A stretch of 64,000 nt of DNA, from assembly GCA_037783415.1 (NCBI GenBank), contig JAZGTN010000117.1:868001-932000 (forward strand), read 5' to 3'. This document shows positions 54,548 through 64,000 of this stretch, one piece after another (the stretch's first letter is position 1; each line of letters begins with the position of its first letter). The translations under genes and the position numbers were made by a program. Below the pieces are notes generated by a model, which was not told the DNA's origin, made no database searches, and was given only the letters and a program-made list of their open reading frames with translations. This DNA is from Leptasterias polaris (taxonomy: Eukaryota; Echinodermata; Asteroidea; Forcipulatida; Asteriidae).

Positions 54548-55786
54548 GTATAGGGTGAATGGTTACTTTGGTTATTCTTACCCTATACTTCTGCGTCTTT
54601 GGTTGGTGATAACTGGCCTGATGCTACGCTGGTCCGCCACATACATGTCAAATAATTAATGTTTTACAATATTTACAACACTTATAGAAATTATGCCTAT
54701 AGAGAAAATACCTAAAAGACTATGGTGTCCTCAAGCCAGAAGGTTGCTGTCTAGGAGTGGTTTACTGCCAATTCAGTTCCCAACCAGCCTTTGGACGACC
54801 ATCTAAAAGCTAACCCTAAATAAATTACAACTAGCTAACATGATGTGGAGCTATTACTTGTCCCTGTTGAAAGCTGGAGAAGAGTGAGAGAGTCTTTGCC
54901 TCCATGGGTTTTGTATATGCCTATGTACAACAATTAAAGGATTATGGTCTGCTCTATGCATACACAAAAGAAGTTAACTAAATTCCTTTATATTATACTT
55001 GTTTTTTTTTGGCTCTTCCTAGCTAAGGTAGAGAGTCCATTGTGATTATTCACAGTTGACATTCCAAGTAGTTACACAAAAGGGGAAGGCAACAGCTGTT
55101 AATGGAATTTCACTACAGATGCACTCAAAGCTGTTCTGTTTGTTGATACCCTGTAACGTAATGACCAAATTGTCTTCGTTGATGTAGATTAATTGTAAAT
55201 TTGAGAAAATTAAGATTGATTGTTGCTAGATAAGATTGATTATTTGGAGATAAGATTTATTGTAAAGCTTTATGAAACACTCTTGGTGATGTAATCCTTA
55301 GGATTGGATCCTGATCGACAGGTGTAGGAGGTCAGGGCTATATTTTAACCTGCCCCTTTGAAAAAGAACTTTCTTGAATGGGCAAATGATAAAAAGTAAA
55401 AATTTTATATGCAAGTTGTTGGGTAAAACAATACGGTTGCAATGCATCTAGCATATGCACTTAAAAATTCCTTCTGTTCCTTCAAGCTTGTAAATTTGCC
55501 TTAGCCGAAGAGCCTACCACACTCTAAACTAGATCTGGTAGCTGAGTGGGTGCAAATCCCTGGTCACCTCACTGCAAGAAACTTAATTACAATTGGTTAC
55601 AACAAGTCGAATACATGGGTACATGCCAGGGTAAGTAATTTGTTTGCTCTATGTAAACAAATGTAAATGCTGTGCCTGCATACTCCTAATAATAAGAAGT
55701 TGAAATGGTTTTAAGATTACATTTGGTCTGAACAACAGAAATAAAAATAGAGTAAAATAAATTGACAATTTATATTAACATATTTT
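54548..55786. other. Intron sequence, nothing recognised
   Basis: A short internal near-repeat (AAGATTGATTGTTGCTAGAT and AAGATTGATTATTTGGAGAT) lies at 55,210-55,260. No gene. Confidence 0.4.
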
Positions 55787-55787
55787 G

Positions 55788-56185
55788 GGTATTATACAGG
55801 ATTGGTAAAGATTAAAAACATAAATCGTTTATTTTGAGTCTGAAAGCTAACTGATTATGAAATTCATACAAGAACCACGTTTTTCGGTGAAATATCTCCC
55901 TCTGAAATGAGGACATATTCAAGGAAATTGTATCTGAAAACTAAAAAAGAAAACTTAAAAAAACTAAAAAAGCAACAGCTGATCACGGTTGTTCCAACCA
56001 AACTTAAGGGCAATGTGTTAACATGCTGAAAATTTTGTATGGTTTTTCACAATTTTCTCCTGACTCACACAAAGGATTAAGTACAAATTTTTACAGGCTC
56101 GTTATTTCATGTATATGGTTGACCACACAAAACATGAACACTGTCTGCGAGTATTTTCTCAGCTCTACCAATCCCGTATAATACC
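55788..56185. mobile_element. MITE with 23-bp terminal inverted repeats
   Basis: Left end GGTATTATACAGGATTGGTA and right end TACCAATCCCGTATAATACC are inverted copies with two mismatches. Right flank is TTTAA. Internal words (CACAATTTTCTCCTGA, ATTTTTACAGGCTCGTTATT) resemble the other MITEs here. No coding. Confidence 0.75.
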
Positions 56186-56655
56186 TTTAAATTTATCAAC
56201 AACATCTTAAGCATAGATGTAATTGGAAAGTTTAAAATTGTTGAAACATTGTTTCATGCATTCTCTCCCTTAAATGTCTCCAATAAACTCGTCATTTAGG
56301 TCAATCTACTGGTACACCTGTTGCAGTGTGAATAGACTCATAAATCCATATGGAAACAAGTTCAGGAACACACCAGGGGTTCAATCTAAAGCCAGATACC
56401 AGGAAGCCATTCTTGTCATGATGTGTTAGTCTTGGTTAATATAAACACATTTTCCCCAATCACATTTTTTCATGTGGTTAAACTTGAGGCAACTGTCCAT
56501 ATAATTAACAAAACATATCGACCAAACAGTCAACATAATGGCTTTTTTGTTTTTCAGACACTCAAGGGAAACTCTAGATCAAAAACACTTAAAATTGTTT
56601 AATGTTACTCGGTTGCCTGACTTTCAAAGCTATCATTTACGTATGTTTAAAATTA
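56186..56655. other. Intron sequence, nothing recognised
   Basis: No repeat edge, RNA or exon found. Confidence 0.4.
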
Positions 56656-56657
56656 AT

Positions 56658-56890
56658 AGTGTGTCACATTCAAGTTGAAGGGTGAACCAGTCTAGTTCTT
56701 GCACTACAACCCAGGTATAGTGTGTCGCCTTCAAGTTGAAGGGTGAACCAGTCTAGTTCTTGCGCTACAACCCAGGTAGTGTGTCGCCTTCAAGTTGAAG
56801 GGTGAACAAGTCCAGTTGTTCTTGCACTACAACCCAGGCAGTGTGTCACATTCAAGTAGAAGGGTGAACCAGTCTGGTACTTGCACTTCA
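56658..56890. repeat. About 60-bp tandem repeat, four copies
   Basis: Unit: AGTGTGTCGCCTTCAAGTTG, AAGGGTGAACCAGTCTAG, TTCTTGCACTACAACCCAGG. Copies differ at a few positions. Confidence 0.85.
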
Positions 56891-57065
56891 TAGATGGCCT
56901 AAAAATGACGTTTTGTTTTGAGGCTCACCCTAGATGGCCTAAAACCAACGCCCCGTGTTGAGGCTTGCCTTATAGATGGCCTTAAACCGACGCCCCATTT
57001 TGAGGCTCGCCCTATAGATGGCCTAAAACCCACGCCCTGTTTTGAGGCTCGCCCTAGATGGCTTG
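56891..57065. repeat. About 42-bp tandem repeat, four copies
   Basis: Unit: TAGATGGCCTAAAACC, ACGCCCCGTTTTGAGGCTCG, CCCTA. It abuts the preceding 60-bp array directly. The 66-codon frame across it is repeat-derived. Confidence 0.85.
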
Positions 57066-58140
57066 GACAAGGCTTGTCATTGCGCCAGCGGATCCCACTG
57101 ATCCTCCGTTTACCCTAAGCCATTTAGAGACGGGTCATTAGTACAAAATTGTAAGAGTAGGACAGAGATTTGCCTCCCAATTGCCCTTGAGAGGGAGAGG
57201 TAAGTTGTTGGTCAACATCAGTCACAACCCTGCAATTCTCCAAAAACTTGAATTTTCTTGTTTTCTCAATTCTCCTCTTCCCAAGGATTTCCGAAGAATA
57301 TTGTTAATGCACATTTATAATAGTTTCCTAGACTTAAATGGTTTGAAGCAGGCATGCAGAGTTTAGACAATAGGCCTACACTAATTTCTTTACAAATGCA
57401 AATGCCAACTGTACATGTCACTCTTCTCAACTATTGACAATTGTGACATTTCAAGGATGCAGCTCTTCTCTCAATGTTGTCAAAACTCCTTCAAGACAGG
57501 AGTATGCATCCTCCAGCCAATACTGGATGTGTGCAATACAGAATGATTAAATGCAAATTCTTTATACAACAGTGTTGTACTTTAGAATTTCTGTTAATGT
57601 CTTAATACAATGTATTTCATAATGTTACTAGTTATTGTATTTTCATATCTTTTTAAGCAAAGAGCCAAGGCAATTTCTATTTTATCAAAAAACCAAATCA
57701 ATCAAGCTTCTTCTGTCTAGCTGCTATAATCTGCCCCTTTCTCTTTTCACTTCTTTCCACTTAATTGCTTCTGATCCCTGCTCTCTAAAGTCCTTTTCAC
57801 ACGAGAGCAATTTAGCAGGGGTCCCTTGCTTTATTTAAGCAGAAACTGTTGAGCATCAGTTTTGCCAGCGCTCTTAGCCCAGGATTTTTTCGTTATGGTT
57901 CCAGTCCAGATGAATTCCTTCAGTTCTGTAATTGGTTGTCCTCATCCGTCTGACACCACTTTGTCCAGCCACTTGACTCAAGCCTCAATTAGAGGAAGGT
58001 TATGAAGGCATTTACATATCACAGACAATCAACCTGTCGAATCTGGATCATAGACTGATACCTCTTCAAAATGCCATACTTAGTAAATGAAGTAACATAT
58101 AGGCCCTACTGATACCCTCAACTTAAACGTTACCCACGTT
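57066..58140. other. Intron sequence, nothing recognised
   Basis: AT-rich with chance frames only (57,181-57,366; 57,635-57,838). Confidence 0.4.
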
Positions 58141-58146
58141 CCCAAT

Positions 58147-58846
58147 AGACTGTGCAAGTCTCGCGCGCATTCGAACTTCCGGGACCATATATTAGGTCCC
58201 AACCATTATGGAGTTTTACGTGGGCGAGATTTTGTTTCGTCAATTATTTTAGTTTAACGTAGGTTATGACCTAGAAAAGTATACATGTTGTTGGGAATGT
58301 AATACTAAGTGATAACAAAATATGAAAGTAAAACCAATTCAAAAATATAACGAAGAAAACCCGAGAATTAAACTTGACCTCAGCTTCCAGTTATTGCAAA
58401 AAATTAAGAATTTTGTGCTCGCCTCCGATCATAAAACTTATGTAAACGCTTATGTAAACCGCCAGATGCCGTAATTGCAAAGCGAACCCTTTTCATTGCA
58501 GTATATGGTTGTTGAGGCGTCAGCATCCTCTAAACTGCGACACGGGTCAATTTTAAACCTGTTTGACCATCACGAATCCACGTAAGGGGTTTCTAAAAAG
58601 TTAACATCAAATAAGCATCCTTGTCCCAGAGTTTTAATTTCTTTTTAAATAATAATAAACACACTGTTGTGTATTTTTTTCAAAAGCTAAAACTGTTCAT
58701 AAAATTGTAATGATTTATTTTTGTTGTTCAGATTTTGTCATGAGATATAACTTAAAACAAAGATTTAATTTCAGAAATAAAAATGTTCTTCGTTTGACGT
58801 GTTTTCTCGTTCGGATACGCGCGAGACTTGCAGTCTATAGGGCTCG
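58147..58846. mobile_element. Probable non-autonomous DNA transposon with TIRs
   Basis: Left end AATAGACTGTGCAAGTCTCGCGCGCATTC and right end GATACGCGCGAGACTTGCAG (then TCTATAG) are inverted copies over about 30 bases. Target duplication not resolved. It contains the segment repeated in inverse at 31.5 kb. Confidence 0.6.
58210..58335 (+). repeat. Dispersed repeat, inverse of 31,512-31,635
   Basis: GTTTTACGTGGGCGAGATTT through ATGTTGTTGGGAATGTAATAC matches the reverse complement of the 31.5-kb copy. Confidence 0.75.
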
Positions 58847-59860
58847 TTCCTTGTCTCCAAAACAGACAATTATTCCATCATTAACCCTCTGGATGCCTTC
58901 CAGATGACTGGACGTCTTGATGAGACAACAATGCAGGGCATGAAAGTGAGGATTTTGCAAGAAACGCAAGTTGAAAATCTTTATCCGACAGATCAATAGA
59001 AAAGGGTGGACTATGTACTAATTCATGGTTTAACATAAAGGCCACGAACAAAACAACTTAAATATTCGTTCTGCAGGGGACAAAATTTAGAAAGAATTCT
59101 ACGTATTCACAAAGACTATCTAAAAGAAATAAAAGTCAACTGTTTAAAGAAGACGAAATGTGAATGCTTAATTAAAACAAAGGGGTTTTATTTTGTTAAA
59201 GATGGTGAACATATATACACTATTTCGTTCGTAAAAATATATTAACTTGTCTTTTAGTGGTTTTTTCCAATTAGTTTGTTTCTTATCATCTTTTCCCCAA
59301 TGTTTTGTCTCTGGTTTTACTTTAATTTAATTTTGTTTAATTGTTAGGTGTGTATCAATACCTATTAAATGAGCATCTGTTGTTTGTTTACTTATTTGTT
59401 TATTTCGTTTGGTTGATGCTCCCTTTTTATTTTAACAATAACATGTTAGGTATGTATTTCGATACTTATTAGCAGTACATTTATTGTTAATTTATTTATC
59501 AAGTTTGGTTTATGATGCAAGATGTGACTTTGTATCTATTTATTAGTTTTCTTGTCTTATTTTACGTTTCGTTATCCGTCCTCATTGCTTGATTGTTCCT
59601 TTCTCAGTTTTTCTATACTTTCTACTACACAGTATGCTATACTTAATCTTACTTCCTCTTTTTCCCTACCTATACAATTGCATTTCCATGAAATGATCCA
59701 ACAAAGGGAAGGTCAACTGAAGGATCAATGAAGCGTTATTTAATAATACTTTAATTATACTTATATATTTTGTACTTAATATTTTATCTTGTATTTCTTA
59801 ATGTTTTTTGTAATTTTTGTTTCTTCTTTTTTAAAACTCTGTATTTTAAACACAATTCAG
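58847..59860. other. Intron sequence, nothing recognised
   Basis: Very T-rich (59,200-59,860); a T-rich segment near 59,340-59,480 repeats TGTTAGGTGTGTAT/TGTTAGGTATGTAT words. No gene. Confidence 0.4.
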
Positions 59861-59869
59861 CCTTTGGCT

Positions 59870-60479
59870 TAGACTTGTTGACAAGTCGTTAATGATGGTT
59901 GCGGTGAGTCGAGTCGCGTGTGGTGCTGTTGCGTAATAAAGAATGCTCTCGCGAGATCACTGCTCTCGCGCGAAGTTGCTGGCTGCCGACTCTTCGTCTC
60001 TTCGTCATTACGTTCGATTTTTTGTAATTATTTACAAGTTTTAGTGAAGTTGTACCCATAATTTGAATATACGTATTTTCTTGTGTCAAAATATTCATGA
60101 ACACAATCACTCTCACCACTCTGTGTTTGGTTTTGATCGTGCATGATCAAAGCATGGAGGTAGAAATCTATTTCTACCTCCATGATCAAAGCATCAAAGC
60201 AACATAAAACTCCATCCAGTACAGGATTTGATGTTTAATAGTCATCTACAGTTTGAATATTCATAGATATAACGAAATTGACCAATCAGATGCGTCCGTA
60301 CGAAATCGGCTGAAGTGGCCATAGGCCGTGCACAAACCGCCAGCGGGTTTCACAAGTCGGTAAATGTGACCAGTCTTGAGAGCAGTAATCTCGCACAGAG
60401 CAGCCCTCTCGCGGGATATTGCGAGAAAGCCGTTCCGCTATCACCGCGACAGACATTTAACGACTTGTCCACAAGTCTA
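59870..60479. mobile_element. DNA transposon with 9-bp target duplication (Mutator-like candidate)
   Basis: A 610-bp element with inverted ends TAGACTTGT-GACAAGTCGTTAA (one mismatch) and a flush 9-bp duplication CCTTTGGCT (59,861-59,869 and 60,480-60,488). CpG-rich subterminal zones flank an AT-rich centre holding a perfect 15-bp-arm hairpin (about 60,152-60,184, ATGGAGGTAGAAAT stem). A 9-bp duplication is typical of Mutator-like elements; no transposase is present. Confidence 0.75.
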
Positions 60480-60647
60480 CCTTTGGCTGCGAAGTTTGAA
60501 TGTTTTTAATAAACCAATAATAATAAGATAAAGCACGCTTGAATACCCATTTTGGCTCCGCAAATATGCTAATTAGGTGATTAGGTGACCAGAACTGCGG
60601 CCTTCTGATTGGTCGAGAGGGCATTTTGGGCCTAAAAACAGACAGAG

Positions 60648-60780
60648 TCAGGTGATAAACACCTCTTCCTAATTTAGGACTAGTCCTAGGCAATGCTAAG
60701 AGATAGGACTAGTCTTAAGTTAGGACGAGTTACTCGTCCTAACTCGAGATAAGATTAATCCTAGCGTTTCGTGAAATCGG
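60648..60780. repeat. Degenerate palindromic TAGGAC/GTCCTA repeat
   Basis: Words such as TTAGGACTAGTCCTAGG and GTTAGGACGAGTTACTCGTC recur as nested palindromes, just downstream of the exon a donor. Likely a small foldback element end. Confidence 0.5.
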
Positions 60781-60823
60781 CTGCAGGTGTGTTTGCCCTT
60801 GTAAAGGAATTAGTGTTACTTAC

Positions 60824-60964
60824 TGTTCCTTTCCTCCCATTTGTTGCAAGACTAGCTGGTGCAAGTACGTCATCTCTTATCAAAGGGTCGTCTAGATCGA
60901 CCCAGAATAATGAACCCCCAGCTGATGTTCCGAAACACTGTGACAAATAGTAGTCATGATTGTC
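60824..60964 (-). CDS. PLXDC: PLXDC exon a: lead-in to nidogen-like domain
   Basis: This exon is 47 codons, phase 0 at both ends. The acceptor is CCTGAAG and the donor GTAAGT. It encodes DNHDYYLSQ followed by LFWVDLDD, matching the conserved N-H-x-Y-Y and L-W-V-x-x-D positions that precede the nidogen-like domain of PLXDC proteins. Because it starts in phase 0, another coding exon must precede it on the minus strand. Confidence 0.85.
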
Positions 60965-61009
60965 CTTCAGGGATCAGACAAAAGAAAAGAGAATGCATAA
61001 TTATATAAT

Positions 61010-61325
61010 AATAATAATTTGGGAGGATATAATCATCCTTACTTGTAGCTGGGAAGCTGAATTGCGAAGAACAATTCAACATGTTTCAACATATTTGGGC
61101 TGCAGGCATTTAAGGGTGCCTCTGGCAGCCTTCCACATTGACACATATGACTGTGCGGAGCACAGCTAGAGTACAAAAGTGTTTGATTTTTCCGGAGGGA
61201 AAACTGGACGGCCCTGAGAAAAACCCTCATGGCATACGCACAACTCTACTCACATGGCCTTAGCCAGGTATCCAACCAGGGCCACACTAGTGAGAGGCGA
61301 GCACTTTACACACAATATATGGCCA
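61010..61325 (-). mobile_element. tRNA-derived SINE, copy 2 (older)
   Basis: Diverged copy of 30,398-30,725 in the same orientation: shared AATCATCCTTACT, AGCTGAATTGCGAAG, GTGTTTGATTTTTCCG(GA)GGGA and GAGAGGCGAGC blocks. It lies about 50 bases upstream of exon a. Confidence 0.75.
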
Positions 61326-61850
61326 GTTTAGCAACAATATTAGAGGAATATTAATGTAAAATGATTTAACCCCTTACTACTGACCTAGAGTACATTGTTT
61401 AATACATGTTAATGCAGTAAGCTAGAAACAACACTTAATTTGCCTGGCTGCCTGTGATGAATCCCTGCTCTTAACCCTTGCCCCCCCCCCCCCATGAAAA
61501 AAATAATAATTAATGCACTATATGAATGTTTGATTTCCCAACTCATTATGAGTAAAAAGGAATCAACCTGTGATAGAATCATTGGATATTTACTCAAAAT
61601 CACAGCCACCAACAGTCCTGAATGAAATTAACATCTGGTCGACGGGAGAACAAAATGAGTCTTGACCCCAAAAAGTGTGCGGTTATGAGCATCTGTTTTG
61701 CCAGAAACAAATCTGCCCCCTTAACCCATAACTGAATGACGTCACAACACAGCAGTGCAACACAATCAGCCTTATTTCTTTACTTGGTATGTTTTTCTGA
61801 TATTTCAATATCTTATTTGGTTCTCTATTTTTATCCCACATCAGTCCCTT
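61326..61850. other. Intron sequence, nothing recognised
   Basis: Contains a poly-C tract (61,481-61,493). No exon found. Confidence 0.4.
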
Positions 61851-61854
61851 TTAA

Positions 61855-62195
61855 AGGGTGTGTACAATATTGGTAATTGCCAAATACCTGTATCCACACT
61901 TGATGTGACGCAACATATACACGAAATAACAAACCTGTGAAAGTTTAAGCTCGATCGGTCTTCGGAGTCAACAGTGAAAAACACCATTACATGTTTAAAC
62001 TTTTTTTCAAACATCGGATTTTAGCCTGCTTGATAGAGACTATTGTTTTACTCATTTCTTAAAAACGATGGCATTTCCAGCACAACTATTTCAAGGGAAG
62101 TTTTCCACCATGACCATCTTTATACCATGTAAGTTATGTGTAAATCTGTGAACATTTATATTTTCAATCTTACCAAATAATGTTGTACACACCCT
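61855..62195. mobile_element. TTAA-flanked MITE with perfect 13-bp TIRs
   Basis: TTAA (61,851-61,854 and 62,196-62,199) flanks AGGGTGTGTACAA and its exact inverse. 341 bp, with no coding capacity; related copy at 7,760-8,095. TTAA target and short TIR fit a piggyBac- or Kolobok-type family. Confidence 0.82.
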
Positions 62196-62199
62196 TTAA

Positions 62200-63040
62200 C
62201 ATAAAATATCATTTCTCCTGTCTTCTGACTTCTTTCATTATTATTTGTTAAGTAATTTTTTGGTAAATATCTTACTAATGCTCTCCATTAGGCCTATTTT
62301 TAATGCTCAGTTAATTTTTTGTGTGCTGATTTAAATTTTGATGTTTTTTGGAGTTGGAACACTTTTTTTTTTCTATCTCCAGTTTTAAATTGTAGGGCCC
62401 TACACAATAATTTTTAGCTTCTAAATCGTTAATTTTAAATTACAAAAAATTATCTTGTACTTTATTTTATATTAACCTCTTGTTATTCTTTGTTAAATTG
62501 TTTTCCCTAATTCTGCCTTTGGCCCTGATGGAAAGTGTGTTTTTAAATGATTTCAATAATATACAAAAAAAATATATACTCAATTTAATTAATGAGTGAT
62601 TAACTTTTAAATATACATGCCTCTTCGAATGAGGTCTGTGTGCAGTGCGATTTGACAATGCGTAAACGAAAGTGCCTGTTCATGAAACTACTCAACTAAA
62701 CTTATCTACGCCCATACAAATTGCCCCTTCTGAAAACTCAAAACGCAGAGTACTCTTTTTTGGCACCGTGCCAGCGCTATATGTACTTCAATGTGAATAT
62801 GGAAAATCAAAATTGTTCTATTTGTGAAAACTCAAATCAGATTTTGTGATGTGGTCCTTGTGCTTATTAATGTAATACAAAACTATAATGTTTTGTGACT
62901 TGAAACTTGGAGAAAATGTTGATGTCAATGATAGCGTGTGAAAGCCCAGCGAAAGTAAGCACTGTGGCGCTGTTGCTAGTGCACGTAAAGCAATACAAAA
63001 TACAATTGGTTGCACAACACAGAGAAACATCGTCCCTGTT
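62200..63040. other. Upstream intron or 5' flank, nothing recognised
   Basis: AT-rich. A minus-strand frame at 62,818-63,030 (MFLCVVQPIVFCIALRAL start) looks weakly signal-peptide-like, but begins at a non-ATG-supported context and no donor in the required phase was confirmed. Confidence 0.35.
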
Positions 63041-63049
63041 ATAGTAAAC

Positions 63050-63086
63050 TCGCGAAAAGGCCGCCTTCGGCGGCCTTTCGCGCGGC
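63050..63086. other. GC-rich hairpin with CTTCGG loop
   Basis: GCGAAAAGGCCGCC-TTCGGCGGCCTTTCGC forms a long stem closed by the very stable C(UUCG)G-type tetraloop. The flanks carry a partial direct repeat (CCCTGTT..AGTAA) on both sides, as if the hairpin were a small insertion. Confidence 0.7.
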
Positions 63087-64000
63087 TGTTAGTTCCCTGT
63101 TTCAGTAAGTTTTTGTGTTTTGAATGCAGACAAAAAAAATATATAAAAAAAAGGGGAAAAAAATTGAGAAGTTTATGGGAAAATGATTATATTATATCCT
63201 GGATTTTCCAATACCTCGGGGAGGCAATAATATGGAGTGTCCAACCTCAAATTTGTACATTGATTTTTGAAAATTGTAAGTTTGTGTCTCTTTAGTCTGT
63301 CAAACACGATGGATGGATGAAAGTTCAGCGCAGATTTGGACCGAAAATTACTGCTTTGCTCAAAATAGTAACAAACACAATCGAACCTTTCAATATGAAC
63401 CGTGTGTGCATCTCCGGTCTATTTTTCAGCAACCTAAATGTCCCACAGGATTAAAAACCAGAGATAAAACTCAATGAGCAAAAAAAATCTGGAAACCCTT
63501 GTGGCTATCAGCAAATTGTAGGCCCAAAGGTTTGCTTTTTGATACTAACAAAAAAATTCTTACCGTTTTCAAATGCATTCCAATGTGTTCTAAACTGAAC
63601 CGAAGTCGCAAGCTAGAATGATCAGCTAAGCTACCTCCACATTCTTTAAAAAACAAAATTCCAAATACCTACTTTTGTTCCTCGCATACCAACCTTTCGG
63701 AATGCTTTAGCCGATCAGACACATTTTGCCTGCTATACAACCGTAACGCAGGCAAATAAACTTCGTTGCGCATGTTTTCGTATTTCATCAGCCGCGCTTT
63801 CATACCTTGCGTTCGTTCATCCTCTTTCAATAAAAATATGTGAAATAAATCAATTTTTGAAACACGAAGAAAATAAAAAAAATCGAACCTCCTTAGTATG
63901 ATCACTGGACCGAAAAAAAGCCGTACGAAAATTTGCAGCCCGATCTATACAGGCACCTGGAAGTTTTTCTTTCACAAACAGACATGTTACTTGCATTAGT
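63087..64000. other. Upstream sequence, mostly unassigned
   Basis: Apart from the weak candidate exon at 63,564-63,643, a minus-strand frame at 63,669-63,905 (KARLMKYENMRNEVYLPALR region) has no recognised domain. No promoter was identified. Confidence 0.35.
63564..63643 (-). CDS. Weak candidate upstream exon of PLXDC
   Basis: A polypyrimidine tract and TTTTTTAAAG acceptor precede 80 bases with one open frame (CGGSLADHSSLRLRFSLEHI, then GMHLKT) ending at a good donor, ACG/GTAAGA, in phase 0. Phase 0 is what exon a requires. No family motif is visible, because this N-terminal region of PLXDC proteins is poorly conserved. Recorded only because splice sites and phase fit. Confidence 0.22.

Larger units (their letters stand above)
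5605..60964 (-). other. PLXDC: PLXDC/TEM7-like gene, partial at its 5' end (13 exons)
   Basis: The gene encodes a single-pass type I membrane protein of the plexin-domain-containing family; in vertebrates PLXDC1/2 are cell-surface proteins reported to bind PEDF and extracellular-matrix partners. Thirteen exons were assembled by eye with GT donors, AG acceptors and phase continuity throughout. Their lengths (5' to 3') are 141, 70, 123, 54, 65, 94, 96, 143, 157, 99, 114, 164 and 99 coding bases, which gives 472 residues plus a stop. Order of parts: YY-containing lead-in, nidogen-like domain, PSI module, Thr/Pro stalk, two EGF-like modules, transmembrane helix, short tail. The signal peptide exon of the full-length form was not found and should lie upstream. 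Introns reach about 13 kb and are packed with transposable elements. The two EGF modules are not part of the human PLXDC1/2 layout as I know it. Confidence 0.9.

Noticed and set aside
63050..63086. Bacterial contamination suggested by terminator-like hairpin
   Set aside because: Sequence on both sides is continuous AT-rich animal-type DNA with no bacterial frames.
63669..63905. Minus-strand frame as first exon of the host gene
   Set aside because: No signal peptide, ends in a stop directly at the would-be donor, and its frame cannot join the neighbouring candidate exon across a gap of about 30 bases.

Overview
The window is animal nuclear DNA, AT-rich and intron-dominated, most probably from a marine invertebrate deuterostome and most likely an echinoderm. 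The evidence is a Ty3/gypsy element with the integrase-before-RT order known mainly from deuterostomes (Gmr1 type), TTAA-flanked MITEs, tRNA-derived SINEs and Helentron-type elements of the kinds common in such genomes, and one host gene with long introns. There are no operons or prokaryotic features. Species cannot be settled from sequence alone.

Host gene. A single gene on the minus strand runs through almost the whole window, from at least 60,964 down to a poly(A) signal near 5,626. Thirteen exons were placed by matching GT/AG splice sites with continuous reading phase (1,419 coding bases, exactly 473 codons including the stop). The product is a plexin-domain-containing (PLXDC/TEM7) protein: nidogen-like ectodomain (50.8-33.3 kb), PSI cysteine module (29.6 kb), Thr/Pro stalk (28.9 kb), two EGF-like exons (28.2 and 27.4 kb), transmembrane exon (19.3 kb) and a short basic tail (5.9 kb). 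The first coding exon(s) with the main signal peptide are not identified and probably lie beyond 64 kb. A separate signal-peptide exon at 31.8 kb ends in the phase needed to splice to the PSI exon and may start a short isoform.

Introns, low to high coordinate: a decayed LINE (about 1.6-4.4 kb); a solo LTR in a G tract (6.1-7.4 kb); a 10.6-kb tandem complex of Helentron-like elements with internal satellites, a nested Helentron in the opposite orientation and six tandem 5' termini (8.2-18.8 kb); an apparently intact, very young Gmr1-type LTR retrotransposon (19.7-27.0 kb); SINEs and MITEs (27-38 kb); an internally deleted BEL/Pao element carrying a 9-bp minisatellite (38.9-43.5 kb); a hAT-type MITE (44.0-44.8 kb); a foldback transposon with about 1-kb inverted repeats around a GC-rich core (46.2-50.2 kb); a non-autonomous LTR element filled by an 84-bp tandem array (50.9-54.5 kb); and further MITEs, including one with a 9-bp target duplication (59.9-60.5 kb).

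Apart from the gypsy gag-pol and the host exons, almost every long open frame is an artefact of tandem repeats whose period is a multiple of three. The most unusual items are the Helentron complex, the possible internal promoter/signal-peptide exon, the EGF modules in the PLXDC stalk, the 84-bp array element and the GC-rich foldback cargo.
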